Positions 1 through 5,123 of a stretch of 6,711 nucleotides of DNA are shown here, piece after piece. The stretch covers positions 1-6,711 of the forward strand of contig JABFXT010000411.1 of the NCBI GenBank assembly GCA_013361595.1. Reading direction: 5' to 3'. Within the stretch, counting starts at the first letter, position 1. Every line of letters starts with the position of its first letter. The notes under the pieces were generated by a model. It ran no database searches, had not been told where the DNA came from, and worked only from the letters and a program-made list of their open reading frames with translations. The translations under genes and the position numbers were made by a program. Source of the stretch: Nocardia sp. GTDB lineage: Bacteria > Actinomycetota > Actinomycetes > Mycobacteriales > Mycobacteriaceae.

Positions 1-534
1 ATGCCGGTCACCGTGGCCGCTTCGCTGCTGGCCACCATCGGGATCTTCGATATCGCGGGCACGGTGTTCTCGGGGTGGCTCACCGATCGCGTGGACCCCC
101 GCGTGCTGCTGGTGATCTACTATCTCGGCCGCGGGGCGTCGCTCCTCCTGCTACCGGCCCTGCTGGCACCCGGCGCCGCACCCAGCACCTGGGTCTTCAT
201 CGTGTTCTACGGGCTCGACTGGGTCGCTACGGTGCCGCCGACGATCGCGATCTGCCGCGGCTGGTTCGGCGCCTCGACGCCGGTGGTCTTCGGCTGGGTG
301 TTCGCCGCCCACCAGCTCGGGGCCGCGGTCGCCGCGTTCGGTGCGGGCTATATCCGGGACGCGCACGGTTCCTACGACCCCGCTTTCTATACGGCGGCCG
401 GTCTGTGCGTGGTGGCCGCGCTCATGTGCGGGTTCGCCCGGATGCCGGGCGCGCGGGTCCCGGCGCCGGGGGAGCGGGTTCGCATCGGTGCGGTGACGGC
501 CGGTGGCGGCGCGCCGGAGTTGTCGAAGAACTGA
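1..534 (+). CDS. MFS transporter, C-terminal part (5'-truncated by window edge)
   Basis: This is the C-terminal end of a major facilitator superfamily permease, an inner-membrane secondary transporter; the substrate cannot be told. The frame is open from base 1 and ends in TGA at 532-534. The ATG at position 1 is probably an internal methionine, because only about five hydrophobic segments are present (roughly residues 4-24, 33-56, 62-82, 92-115 and 128-145), not twelve. Residues 24-35 (GWLTDRVDPRVL) match the MFS motif-A style loop (G-x-L-x-D-R-x-x-x-R), as found between TM2/3 and, in weaker form, TM8/9. With the segments that follow, this fits the second half of the protein. The segment FGWVFAAHQLGAAVAAFGAG is typical of TM11. 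The tail after residue 145 is polar and probably cytoplasmic. Family assignment is firm, substrate unknown. Confidence 0.85.
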   Translation: MPVTVAASLLATIGIFDIAGTVFSGWLTDRVDPRVLLVIYYLGRGASLLLLPALLAPGAAPSTWVFIVFYGLDWVATVPPTIAICRGWFGASTPVVFGWVFAAHQLGAAVAAFGAGYIRDAHGSYDPAFYTAAGLCVVAALMCGFARMPGARVPAPGERVRIGAVTAGGGAPELSKN

Positions 535-540
535 GCGCCG

Positions 541-558
541 CGCACCGGTTCCGGTGCG
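541..558 (+). terminator. GC-rich hairpin just after the MFS stop codon
   Basis: A perfect inverted repeat, CGCACCG-GTTC-CGGTGCG, starts six bases after the stop codon. It gives a 7-bp stem with a 4-base loop. There is no T tract behind it, which is common for terminators in GC-rich actinobacteria. Its position fits termination of the MFS transcript, but the shape alone does not prove it. Confidence 0.45.
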
Positions 559-752
559 GCCGGCCTCACCCGTCCTGGGCGCGCGCCTCGCGTCTGTCAT
601 CCCCCTGTGTCCGGGGCGGGTCGTATCGGCGACCGTTACGAGATCGGACTGTTGTCCGCCGGGGCCCCGCGTGGAGTTTGTGCCCGGTGCGCCGGGGAAA
701 ACCGCCGGTATTCGCGGGCCGCCGCGTCCGCACCGACGCCGGGAGAACAGAT
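559..752. other. Intergenic spacer upstream of the secreted serine hydrolase gene
   Basis: About 190 bp lie between the hairpin and the next start codon. A GGTCG-N6-CGACC inverted repeat sits at 619-634. TTGTCC at 652-657 could be a -35 element, but no convincing -10 follows at the right spacing. I see no coding potential matching the neighbours' codon bias and no RNA gene. The promoter of the downstream gene is probably here but I cannot place it. Confidence 0.3.
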
Positions 753-1535
753 ATGGACTGTCGCGCGCTCGCGTTCACCACCCTCCTCTCCTGTTGTGTT
801 CTCACCCCACCCGTCGCGAGCGCTGCTCCGGCGCCCGTGCCGATACCGTCTCCCGCGGCGAACGAACCCGCCCCGTCTCGAACGGTCATCTCGGTTCGTA
901 CCCTGGGCGGCCTGCACTGGGGCACTGCCGGGGAGCATCAGGTACGGAGCGCGTTGTCGCTGGCCAAGCTGTATCTCACCGATTACGCGCTCCGCCACGG
1001 CGACGGTTCGGCCGACGACCGCGCGCTGGGCGAACGAATGATCCGTTACTCCGACGACGCGGCCGCCGACGCGGCGGAAGCGAAGTATCCGCAAGCCATT
1101 GCGATCGTCGCCGCGGAATACGGGTTGGCGGAAACCCGGCCCGGCGCGAGCTGGGGCAGTTCCACCACCAGTACCGCCGACGTGGCCGATTTTCTCGATG
1201 CCAAACAGCGAACCGACGCGACCTCACCGCTGCTGGCCTGGATGGTGGCCGCGGCGCCGCGCGCCGCCGACGGGACCGAGCAGAATTGGGGAACGGCCGT
1301 ACTGCCCGGTGTGCAGGGCACCAAATGGGGCTGGTCGGACGCGCCGCCGCAGGAGGTCGCCTCGGCCTCGTTCGGTCCCGGTTTCTCGGTGGCCGCGCAT
1401 ACCGCCGGCAGCCCCGAGGATCAGACCGCCGATGTCCTGGGAGCCCTACCGACGTTGCACACCGACAGCGGCGGTCCGACCGGGATACCGGGACCGGAGC
1501 GCACCGGGGCGCCGGTGGGGACAGGCCCGGGTTGA
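753..1535 (+). CDS. Secreted serine beta-lactamase/PBP-like hydrolase, 260 aa
   Basis: This appears to be an exported member of the class A beta-lactamase/DD-peptidase (penicillin-recognising serine hydrolase) fold. Residues 1-25 form a signal peptide: short charged start, hydrophobic core around ALAFTTLLSCCVL, and an A-x-A type cleavage site near VASAAPAP. A Pro/Ala-rich linker follows to about residue 42. The three family motifs appear in order: S69-L-A-K72 (SxxK, with S69 as the putative nucleophile), S100-D-D102 in place of SDN, and K191-W-G193 in place of KTG. The first two motifs are only 31 residues apart, about half the usual class A gap. I see no E-x-x-x-N omega-loop motif, so true beta-lactamase activity is doubtful. 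A peptidoglycan or lipoprotein-like housekeeping role, or a non-catalytic one, is as likely. The ATG has GGGAGAA at 741-747, five bases upstream. The frame stays open upstream, but no alternative start there has both a binding site and a signal peptide. Confidence 0.75.
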   Translation: MDCRALAFTTLLSCCVLTPPVASAAPAPVPIPSPAANEPAPSRTVISVRTLGGLHWGTAGEHQVRSALSLAKLYLTDYALRHGDGSADDRALGERMIRYSDDAAADAAEAKYPQAIAIVAAEYGLAETRPGASWGSSTTSTADVADFLDAKQRTDATSPLLAWMVAAAPRAADGTEQNWGTAVLPGVQGTKWGWSDAPPQEVASASFGPGFSVAAHTAGSPEDQTADVLGALPTLHTDSGGPTGIPGPERTGAPVGTGPG

Positions 1536-1554
1536 GTGTGTCCCGGTTACGCAG

Positions 1555-1585
1555 GCGCGGAGGTCCGCCGGTTCACCGGCCGCGC
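1555..1585. terminator. Possible shared terminator between convergent genes
   Basis: GCGCGG (1555-1560) can pair with CCGCGC (1580-1585), enclosing an inner CCGG-TTCA-CCGG stem (1568-1579) with a 7-base bulge on one side. It sits in the 37-bp gap between two convergent genes and overlaps the stop codon of the minus-strand gene. There is no T tract on either side, and in DNA this GC-rich such a pairing can arise by chance. Confidence 0.25.
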
Positions 1586-2805
1586 GCGGGGCCCGGGTCC
1601 GAGCAGAGCCGTAGCGCGAACAGGAGATCGGTGTTGCGCACATGTTCCGGCTGGGTGGCGCCGCGCAGCAAGCCGGTGCGCCGGATCCAGCTGTGGTGCC
1701 AGTGATAGAGGTCGGGCACGGCGACCTCGCACCGCGCGGCGGTCCGGCGGAGACGGCCACTCCCGCCACCGATGGCCCCCGCGAACAGTTTCGACCCGAA
1801 GCCCGAATGTGCTTCCTGATATGCCCGGGCATCCTGCAACAGTCGCCGGACCGGTGGCGGCACGACCCAGACGTAGACGTCGGCGGCCCGCCCGAGGCCG
1901 ATCGGGCCGGTGAAGATGAGCGCATCCGGCGTCATCGCGGTACACGGAACGCAGCCGAGCTCCACCATGGTGGCGCCGGTGCAGAGGACCGTGGCGAGGG
2001 CTGCCGCGTCGACCGGGTTGGTGGTGCGCGCCCGGATCCGCTGGACCGTCGCGTCATCGATACGCTCGGTGGTCAGGCCCGGCCCCACCGAATAGTTGAG
2101 GTCGGCAGGCAGATCCAACCGCATTCCGTGCAGCAGGAACCCCGCCTGTGCGCCGCGCAGCCGGGCGATGGTGTGCCCGCGGCCCGGACTATCGCAGACG
2201 AGGTCGCCGAGGAACCGGTACAGCCCCAGGATCTCGCGGCGGTCACCGGTGTTGCCGGCTTCGGGTAATCCCGGGAGGGCCTGCGATTGCGACGGGTCCC
2301 ACGAGTAACCGGCCGAGCCGTATTGCGTGCCGGGGCCGGTCGTCGTGCCCGGGTGGGCGTGGTGCAGGCACGGCCGGCCGGTGCGCAGTGCGAACCAGCG
2401 GCAGGTCGCGTCGATACCCTCGGCATAGCTCGTATCGATCCGGGCGAACTCTTCCGATGTCAGGCCGCGGAACGCGTCGGCCCGGAAGGTGGGCACATCG
2501 CTGTCGGGTATCCGGGTCACCACCTCGTCTCCGGTGGTCATCGTGACTTCGGGAATCCACGTCGGCAGCTCGGCTTCCCGGTACCCCATCTTCCGGGTCG
2601 CCGATTCGGGCACCACAGTGCCCGTCACGGTGGCGCGCTGCGCCCGGTTGCTCGTCAACCACTGCTGTACTTGCTGTTCGGCAACTCCCAGTTGCTCTGC
2701 CGCATTCCGCACATCGTCGACGGACAGCCCGCCGCTCTCGTCGAGCTGAATCAACTGTTCCAGCGTGGACGGACGACGCAGCGCGGAGTCGCTGGTCTCG
2801 GTCAC
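1573..2805 (-). CDS. Unassigned 410-aa protein: HTH-like N terminus, degenerate tyrosine-recombinase-like C terminus
   Basis: I do not recognise this protein by name. The chosen GTG start at 2805 has a perfect AGGAGG at 2814-2819, eight bases upstream. An in-frame ATG at 2862 would add 19 residues but has no binding site. Residues 18-50 read as a helix-turn-helix of the kind opening Mu-type transposases (G-L-S-V-D-D-V-R-N-A-A-E-Q-L-G-V, then V-Q-Q-W-L). No DDE domain follows. The middle (about 75-200) has no pattern I know. Residues about 215-385 resemble the layout of a tyrosine recombinase: a helical stretch, then GLTTERIDDATVQRI, then ALATVLCTGATMVELGCVP (where active enzymes have TGLRxSEL), then VVPPPVRRLLQDARA, then SKLF, then DLYHWHHSWIRR (where active enzymes have HDLRHT). 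The catalytic arginines and a clear nucleophilic tyrosine at the expected places are absent. If related at all, it is probably not an active recombinase. Codon bias matches the neighbours, so it is probably a functional gene. Confidence 0.7.
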   Translation of the reverse strand: MTETSDSALRRPSTLEQLIQLDESGGLSVDDVRNAAEQLGVAEQQVQQWLTSNRAQRATVTGTVVPESATRKMGYREAELPTWIPEVTMTTGDEVVTRIPDSDVPTFRADAFRGLTSEEFARIDTSYAEGIDATCRWFALRTGRPCLHHAHPGTTTGPGTQYGSAGYSWDPSQSQALPGLPEAGNTGDRREILGLYRFLGDLVCDSPGRGHTIARLRGAQAGFLLHGMRLDLPADLNYSVGPGLTTERIDDATVQRIRARTTNPVDAAALATVLCTGATMVELGCVPCTAMTPDALIFTGPIGLGRAADVYVWVVPPPVRRLLQDARAYQEAHSGFGSKLFAGAIGGGSGRLRRTAARCEVAVPDLYHWHHSWIRRTGLLRGATQPEHVRNTDLLFALRLCSDPGPARGR

Positions 2806-3096
2806 GGCGACAACCTCCTGGGTCCGGGGTCCGGACGATATTGCATTTCTCCCTGGGAACATTCGATCACTTACTCGGCGCGAGTGGAGACGATCAATCA
2901 GAACTTAACCGCCGTTGACAAAGAATGTGTACTCGGAACAGTTGCGGAATGTTGTCAGGTCTTGGCTGTGCGAATGGTGAAAGCGATCGGTTCACATGAT
3001 TTTTCGCTGGATCCGATATCACCGGACCGAGACCGTACGCGGTACGAACAGGTGGCCGCCGGATTGCTGACGAATTCGGGATCCGCGGCTTGTCGA
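2806..3096. other. Lower-GC intergenic region between the rhodanese and the 410-aa protein gene
   Basis: These 291 bp are clearly less GC-rich than the genes, notably 2840-3010, as expected of a regulatory region. On the minus strand TATCGT (2835-2840) lies about 30 bases before the GTG start and could be a -10 element, but no good -35 lies 16-18 bases upstream. Short inverted repeats ACTCG-GCG-CGAGT (2873-2885) and CGTAC-GCG-GTACG (3034-3046) are present. The second lies 50 bases past the rhodanese stop and could help terminate that transcript. I see no gene here. Confidence 0.35.
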
Positions 3097-3444
3097 TCAG
3101 TGTTCTTGCCGACGTTCCACTTCCAGCTCGCCGCCGGCCGCGCGCCAGTCGACCAGGCCGCCGGACATGTTCTTCGCGTCGAAGCCGTACTCGATGAGGA
3201 GATTCGCGGCGCCGTAGGATCGGAGGCCGCCGGTGCAGAACGTTATCAGGAGCCGGTCGTCCGGCAGGTTCTCGCATCCGGACGTCAACTGCTCGAGCGG
3301 TAGGTGGACCGCGCCCGGGATATGGGTGCGATTCCACTCGAACTGCCGGCGCACATCCACGATCAGCGCGCCGTCGCGGACGGCGTCGATCGCCTCGCGG
3401 GCCGAAAGCGCCGGTGCGCGATACAGATAGTGACGGATGCTCAT
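3097..3444 (-). CDS. Single-domain rhodanese (sulfurtransferase-like) protein, 115 aa
   Basis: This is a compact, cytoplasmic single rhodanese domain, the type that carries sulfane sulfur as a cysteine persulfide and passes it to thiol or cyanide acceptors. Residues 28-50 hold the CH2A signature (I-V-D-V-R-x-x-F-E-W...H-I-P-G-A-V-H-L-P-L). The active-site loop is C70-T-G-G-L-R-S76, matching C-x-x-G-x-R-S with C70 as nucleophile. Residues 94-106 (SGGLVDWRAAGGE) are the CH2B signature. Length is normal for GlpE/PspE-like stand-alone domains and there is no signal peptide. The ATG is supported by AAGGA at 3453-3457, eight bases upstream. It overlaps by four bases (ATGA) the end of a possible upstream ORF on the same strand. 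The physiological acceptor is unknown, and no sulfur-metabolism gene is adjacent in the window. Confidence 0.9.
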   Translation of the reverse strand: MSIRHYLYRAPALSAREAIDAVRDGALIVDVRRQFEWNRTHIPGAVHLPLEQLTSGCENLPDDRLLITFCTGGLRSYGAANLLIEYGFDAKNMSGGLVDWRAAGGELEVERRQEH

Positions 3445-3701
3445 GGGAGTTGTCCTTGTTTCGTCGGGTGCGACGCCGGGTCCGGCCGTGCTGCTGGGTG
3501 TCGCGGTATCGGGCGGAGATGCCGGGCCGGACGATCATGAGCAGCACCATGAGCGGCTAGGGCGTGCTGTGGCTGCCGGTGGGCGTGCTCGGGGTCCGCA
3601 ACCGCCGGCTGTCGTCCCGGGTCGGGCGGTCCCGGCGCTGTCCGAGGTGACGGGTCGCGATGGCGACCGTGGTGGTGCGGGCGCTCCGGACAATGGTGCA
3701 C
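3441..3701 (-). CDS. Possible upstream ORF (86 codons) coupled to the rhodanese gene
   Basis: A frame runs from GTG at 3701 to TGA at 3441-3443, and its stop overlaps the rhodanese ATG as ATGA, the classic translational-coupling layout. A purine-rich GAGAGGGGG (3707-3715) lies five bases before the GTG, shortly downstream of a candidate promoter. The encoded peptide is rich in His, Pro, Arg and Ala with no recognisable domain. Against a real protein: third-position GC is clearly lower than in the neighbouring genes and the composition looks like a shadow frame. It could be a regulatory leader rather than a functional protein, or chance. The rhodanese has its own adequate binding site and does not need coupling. 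Confidence 0.25.
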   Translation of the reverse strand: MHHCPERPHHHGRHRDPSPRTAPGPPDPGRQPAVADPEHAHRQPQHALAAHGAAHDRPARHLRPIPRHPAARPDPASHPTKQGQLP

Positions 3702-3718
3702 GACAGCCCCCTCTCAAC

Positions 3719-3763
3719 CTTCAGGTGGGCTGAAGCCTAGCACTTCCTTCAGTTTGGCTGAAG
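3719..3763. repeat. Two identical-arm palindromes CTTCAG-N5-CTGAAG, probable tandem operator
   Basis: Perfect palindromes lie at 3719-3735 (spacer GTGGG) and 3747-3763 (spacer TTTGG). Their centres are 28 bp apart, with 11 bp between them. The second extends by one more pair to CCTTCAG/CTGAAGG (3746-3764). Identical 6-bp arms and identical spacer length in two neighbouring copies point to a dimeric DNA-binding regulator. The inner TCAG-N5-CTGA also fits the T-N11-A form seen for LysR-type regulators, but I cannot name the protein. They sit upstream of the rhodanese unit and past the ribH terminator. A pair of RNA hairpins is the alternative reading. Confidence 0.55.
3734..3762 (-). promoter_or_regulatory. 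Candidate promoter of the rhodanese unit, overlapped by the palindromes
   Basis: On the minus strand TAGGCT (3734-3739) fits an actinobacterial -10 (TANNNT). TTCAGC (3757-3762), 17 bp upstream, would be a weak -35. The -35 falls inside one palindrome and the -10 touches the other, as expected if a bound regulator blocks RNA polymerase. The inferred start near 3727 leaves a leader of about 280 nt before the rhodanese ATG. The -35 match is poor, so the exact placement is uncertain. Confidence 0.3.
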
Positions 3764-3788
3764 GGAATCGGCGGGTGGGCTGCGACAC

Positions 3789-3831
3789 CGCGACGGGCGG
3801 CCGCACCGATGAGGCGCGGCCGCCCGTCGCG
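3789..3831 (-). terminator. Strong terminator hairpin after ribH (16-bp perfect stem)
   Basis: Bases 3789-3804 and 3816-3831 are exact reverse complements, giving a 16-bp stem of almost pure G-C with an 11-base loop. It begins 28 bases after the ribH stop codon. No T tract follows, as is usual in high-GC actinobacteria. Position and length make it the most convincing terminator in the window. Being symmetric, it could also stop transcription coming the other way. Confidence 0.75.
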
Positions 3832-3859
3832 ACGTATTCCGTACTCGCGGGCGCCCGCG

Positions 3860-4306
3860 TCAGGCCGGAACCGCGTCCAGGGCAAGGGTCGCCGCGATGG
3901 CGTCGGCCAGTTCCGCGCCCTTGACCTCGAAATGCCGGGCGAAGTAGGTCAGGTGCTCGCCGTGTTCGTGGAAGTGATGCGGAGTGAGCACGGCCGAGAA
4001 CACCGGCACATCGGTGTCGAGTTGTACGCGCATGAGCGCGTCGACCACGGTCCCGGCGACGAAATCGTGCCGGTAGATACCGCCGTCCACCACCAGCGCG
4101 CACCCGGCCAGGGCGGCATACCGGCCGGTGGCCGCCAGCCTTTTCACCCGGAGCGGGATCTCGAAGGCGCCGGGGACCCGGATCACCTCGACCTCGGCGA
4201 ATCCGTGCCCGGCCAGTCCGTCTCGGCAGGCCGTTACGGCCCGGTCGACGATATCGGCATGCCAGCCGGCGGCGACGAGGGCAATACGATCGGGTGTGGG
4301 TGACAT
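3860..4306 (-). CDS. ribH: 6,7-dimethyl-8-ribityllumazine synthase, RibH2-like, 148 aa
   Basis: Lumazine synthase condenses 5-amino-6-ribitylamino-uracil with 3,4-dihydroxy-2-butanone 4-phosphate to give the direct precursor of riboflavin, in the cytoplasm. The protein resembles the Brucella/rhizobial RibH2 (decameric, type II) branch more than the usual icosahedral RibH. Shared landmarks are GWHADIVD (residues 14-21, with the Trp that stacks on the ligand in that branch), VPGAFEIPL (44-52), GRYAAL (61-66), [12 protein letters not shown] (72-83, H80 as likely proton-transfer histidine), VQLDT (94-98), [15 protein letters not shown] (101-115) and FEVKGAE (126-132). Length is normal. The ATG has AGGAGA (4312-4317) five bases upstream. 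An FMN riboswitch precedes it and a terminator follows, so it is a one-gene unit. No other riboflavin gene is in the window, so it is probably a second copy beside a normal rib operon elsewhere. Confidence 0.93.
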   Translation of the reverse strand: MSPTPDRIALVAAGWHADIVDRAVTACRDGLAGHGFAEVEVIRVPGAFEIPLRVKRLAATGRYAALAGCALVVDGGIYRHDFVAGTVVDALMRVQLDTDVPVFSAVLTPHHFHEHGEHLTYFARHFEVKGAELADAIAATLALDAVPA

Positions 4307-4312
4307 CGGTTT

Positions 4313-4357
4313 CTCCTGTTCGCTGTGTCACCCAGGGCATAGCAACGCGAACGGGAG
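4313..4357 (-). promoter_or_regulatory. Ribosome-binding-site sequestering hairpin (riboswitch expression platform)
   Basis: In the ribH leader RNA, CUCCCGUUCGC (4357 down to 4347) can pair with GCGAACAGGAG (4323 down to 4313). Ten of eleven positions pair, with one A-C mismatch and a 23-base loop. The paired strand contains the GGAG of the ribosome binding site, so the hairpin would block translation. The competing partner is GAACG at the 3' strand of riboswitch P1 (4388 down to 4384), which can pair with CGUUC of the anti-binding-site arm (4353 down to 4349). FMN binding would lock P1 and leave the arm free to hide the binding site. The pairings are visible in sequence; the mechanism is inferred. 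Confidence 0.6.
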
Positions 4358-4383
4358 CGGCCCGCACGGGCACTCCGATGCCG

Positions 4384-4544
4384 CGTTCTCTTTCCTCCGG
4401 ACTGTGACCGTCGGCTCCGGAATCACACCGGGATCTGCTCGACCCACCGCATCCACCGATGCCATGGCGCTCGCGGGCTCGTGCACCCGGACCGATCCGG
4501 ATGCCATTACCGCCGGTGGGGAATTCCACCCCGCCCTGAGAACG
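4384..4544 (-). ncRNA. FMN riboswitch (RFN element) upstream of ribH
   Basis: Read on the minus strand, the conserved RFN blocks appear in order. The P1 5' strand CGTTCTC (4544-4538) is followed by AGGGCGGGGTGGAATTCCCC and ACCGGCGGTAATG, down to about 4503. Next come GAGCCCGCGAGCGCC (4480-4466), then CCGGTGTGATTCCGG, GCCGACGGTCACAGTCCGGA, and finally the P1 3' strand GAGAACG (4390-4384). The P1 strands pair perfectly over seven bases. This class binds flavin mononucleotide and usually lowers expression of riboflavin synthesis or transport genes when FMN is plentiful. The element is complete, with no obvious damage to the core, and starts a few bases after a candidate transcription start. The short segment between the second and third blocks (about 4481-4502) is the usual variable region. 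Confidence 0.95.
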
Positions 4545-4556
4545 TGTACAGAACGG

Positions 4557-4585
4557 ACACTAACAACGCCGGGAAATCGCCGCAA
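4557..4585 (-). promoter_or_regulatory. Candidate promoter of the riboswitch-ribH transcript
   Basis: TTGCGG (4580-4585) and TAGTGT (4557-4562) on the minus strand are separated by exactly 17 bp. Transcription would start near 4550, just before the riboswitch P1 stem. The hexamers are only partial matches, so position is the main support. Confidence 0.4.
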
Positions 4586-4587
4586 CA

Positions 4588-4606
4588 GCCGCCGGTCGCC
4601 GGGGGC
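4588..4606 (-). terminator. Possible hairpin terminator after the SRPBCC gene
   Basis: Two 8-base arms (4588-4595 and 4599-4606) pair at seven of eight positions around a TCG loop, 18 bases past the stop codon of the SRPBCC gene. No T tract follows. It would separate that gene's transcript from the riboswitch unit, but it also touches the candidate ribH -35 region. Confidence 0.3.
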
Positions 4607-4624
4607 GCCGCCCGTGTTCCGTCG

Positions 4625-5053
4625 CTAACCCTGTTCGGCGGCCGCCTTGATCCCGCCGACATGTGCCTCCCACATGCCGCGAGCGTGTGCGGCGGCCTCC
4701 TCGCTCGCGTTGTTGTCCTGGGTCAGCGACAGATGCGTCGCGGTGGCGTTCCCGCTCAGCTCATAGGTGAGGGTGTGATAGTTCTCCGGGACATCCGGTA
4801 GGCCGCCGAGCGGGCTGAAATGTGTCATGCGCAGTAGCCGGCCGGGCTCGACGGCGAGGATCGTGCCCCGATCCTCGTACGGTCTGCCCTGGTACTCGCC
4901 CTTCCAGACGATCGCGCTGCCGACCCGCCAGTCGGTGCGCACCTCGGCCCCGAACATGAACCGGCGGATCTGCTCGGGGTCGGTGAGTACTGTCCACACC
5001 CGTTCCGGTGAGGCGCTGATATCGGTTGCCGCGGTGGCCGGATGATCGGTCAC
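4625..5053 (-). CDS. SRPBCC / AHSA1-domain protein, 142 aa
   Basis: This is a small START-like (SRPBCC) fold protein of the activator-of-Hsp90-ATPase-homologue (AHSA1) type. The fold has a deep hydrophobic pocket for a small ligand, and in bacteria most members have no known role. Visible signs are the opening strand and helices TDISASPERVWTVLTDPEQI (residues 10-29), the central strands around VGSAIVWKGEYQGRPYEDRG (44-63), ILAVEPGRLLRMTHF (65-79), TLTYELS...THLSLTQDN (94-114), and the long C-terminal helix from about residue 117. Length is typical. The GTG start at 5053 is chosen because GGGAG (5063-5067) lies nine bases upstream and the domain begins right after it. The frame stays open upstream with an atypical Arg/Ser-rich translation that overlaps the cls-like gene. 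The gap to that gene is 70 bp on the same strand, so co-transcription is possible. The ligand is unknown. Confidence 0.85.
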   Translation of the reverse strand: MTDHPATAATDISASPERVWTVLTDPEQIRRFMFGAEVRTDWRVGSAIVWKGEYQGRPYEDRGTILAVEPGRLLRMTHFSPLGGLPDVPENYHTLTYELSGNATATHLSLTQDNNASEEAAAHARGMWEAHVGGIKAAAEQG

Positions 5054-5123
5054 TGATCCCAACTCCCTTCGGTCGAGGACTCGAACATAGGACGGCTGTC
5101 TTTCGTGGTCTTGTAAATAGGCG

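Noticed and set aside
75..752. Upstream extension of the secreted hydrolase frame
   Set aside because: The open frame overlaps the MFS gene and would put the signal peptide in the middle of the protein. The ATG at 753 has a binding site.
2806..2862. Alternative ATG start at 2862 for the 410-aa protein
   Set aside because: There is no binding site before it, while the GTG at 2805 has a perfect AGGAGG at ideal spacing.
2915..2943. Perfect TTGACA on the plus strand as a promoter
   Set aside because: No -10 lies at 16-19 bp (ACAGTT at 17), and no plus-strand gene follows.
2287..3303. Long plus-strand open frame (338 codons) crossing two minus-strand genes and their spacer
   Set aside because: It is antisense to the 410-aa gene and the rhodanese, which have clear binding sites and, for the rhodanese, family motifs. 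Its own translation has no domain and no supported start.
3714..4529. Minus-strand frame of 271 codons covering ribH and its leader
   Set aside because: It is out of frame with ribH, crosses the riboswitch and the terminator, and its translation is Arg/Gly-rich low complexity.
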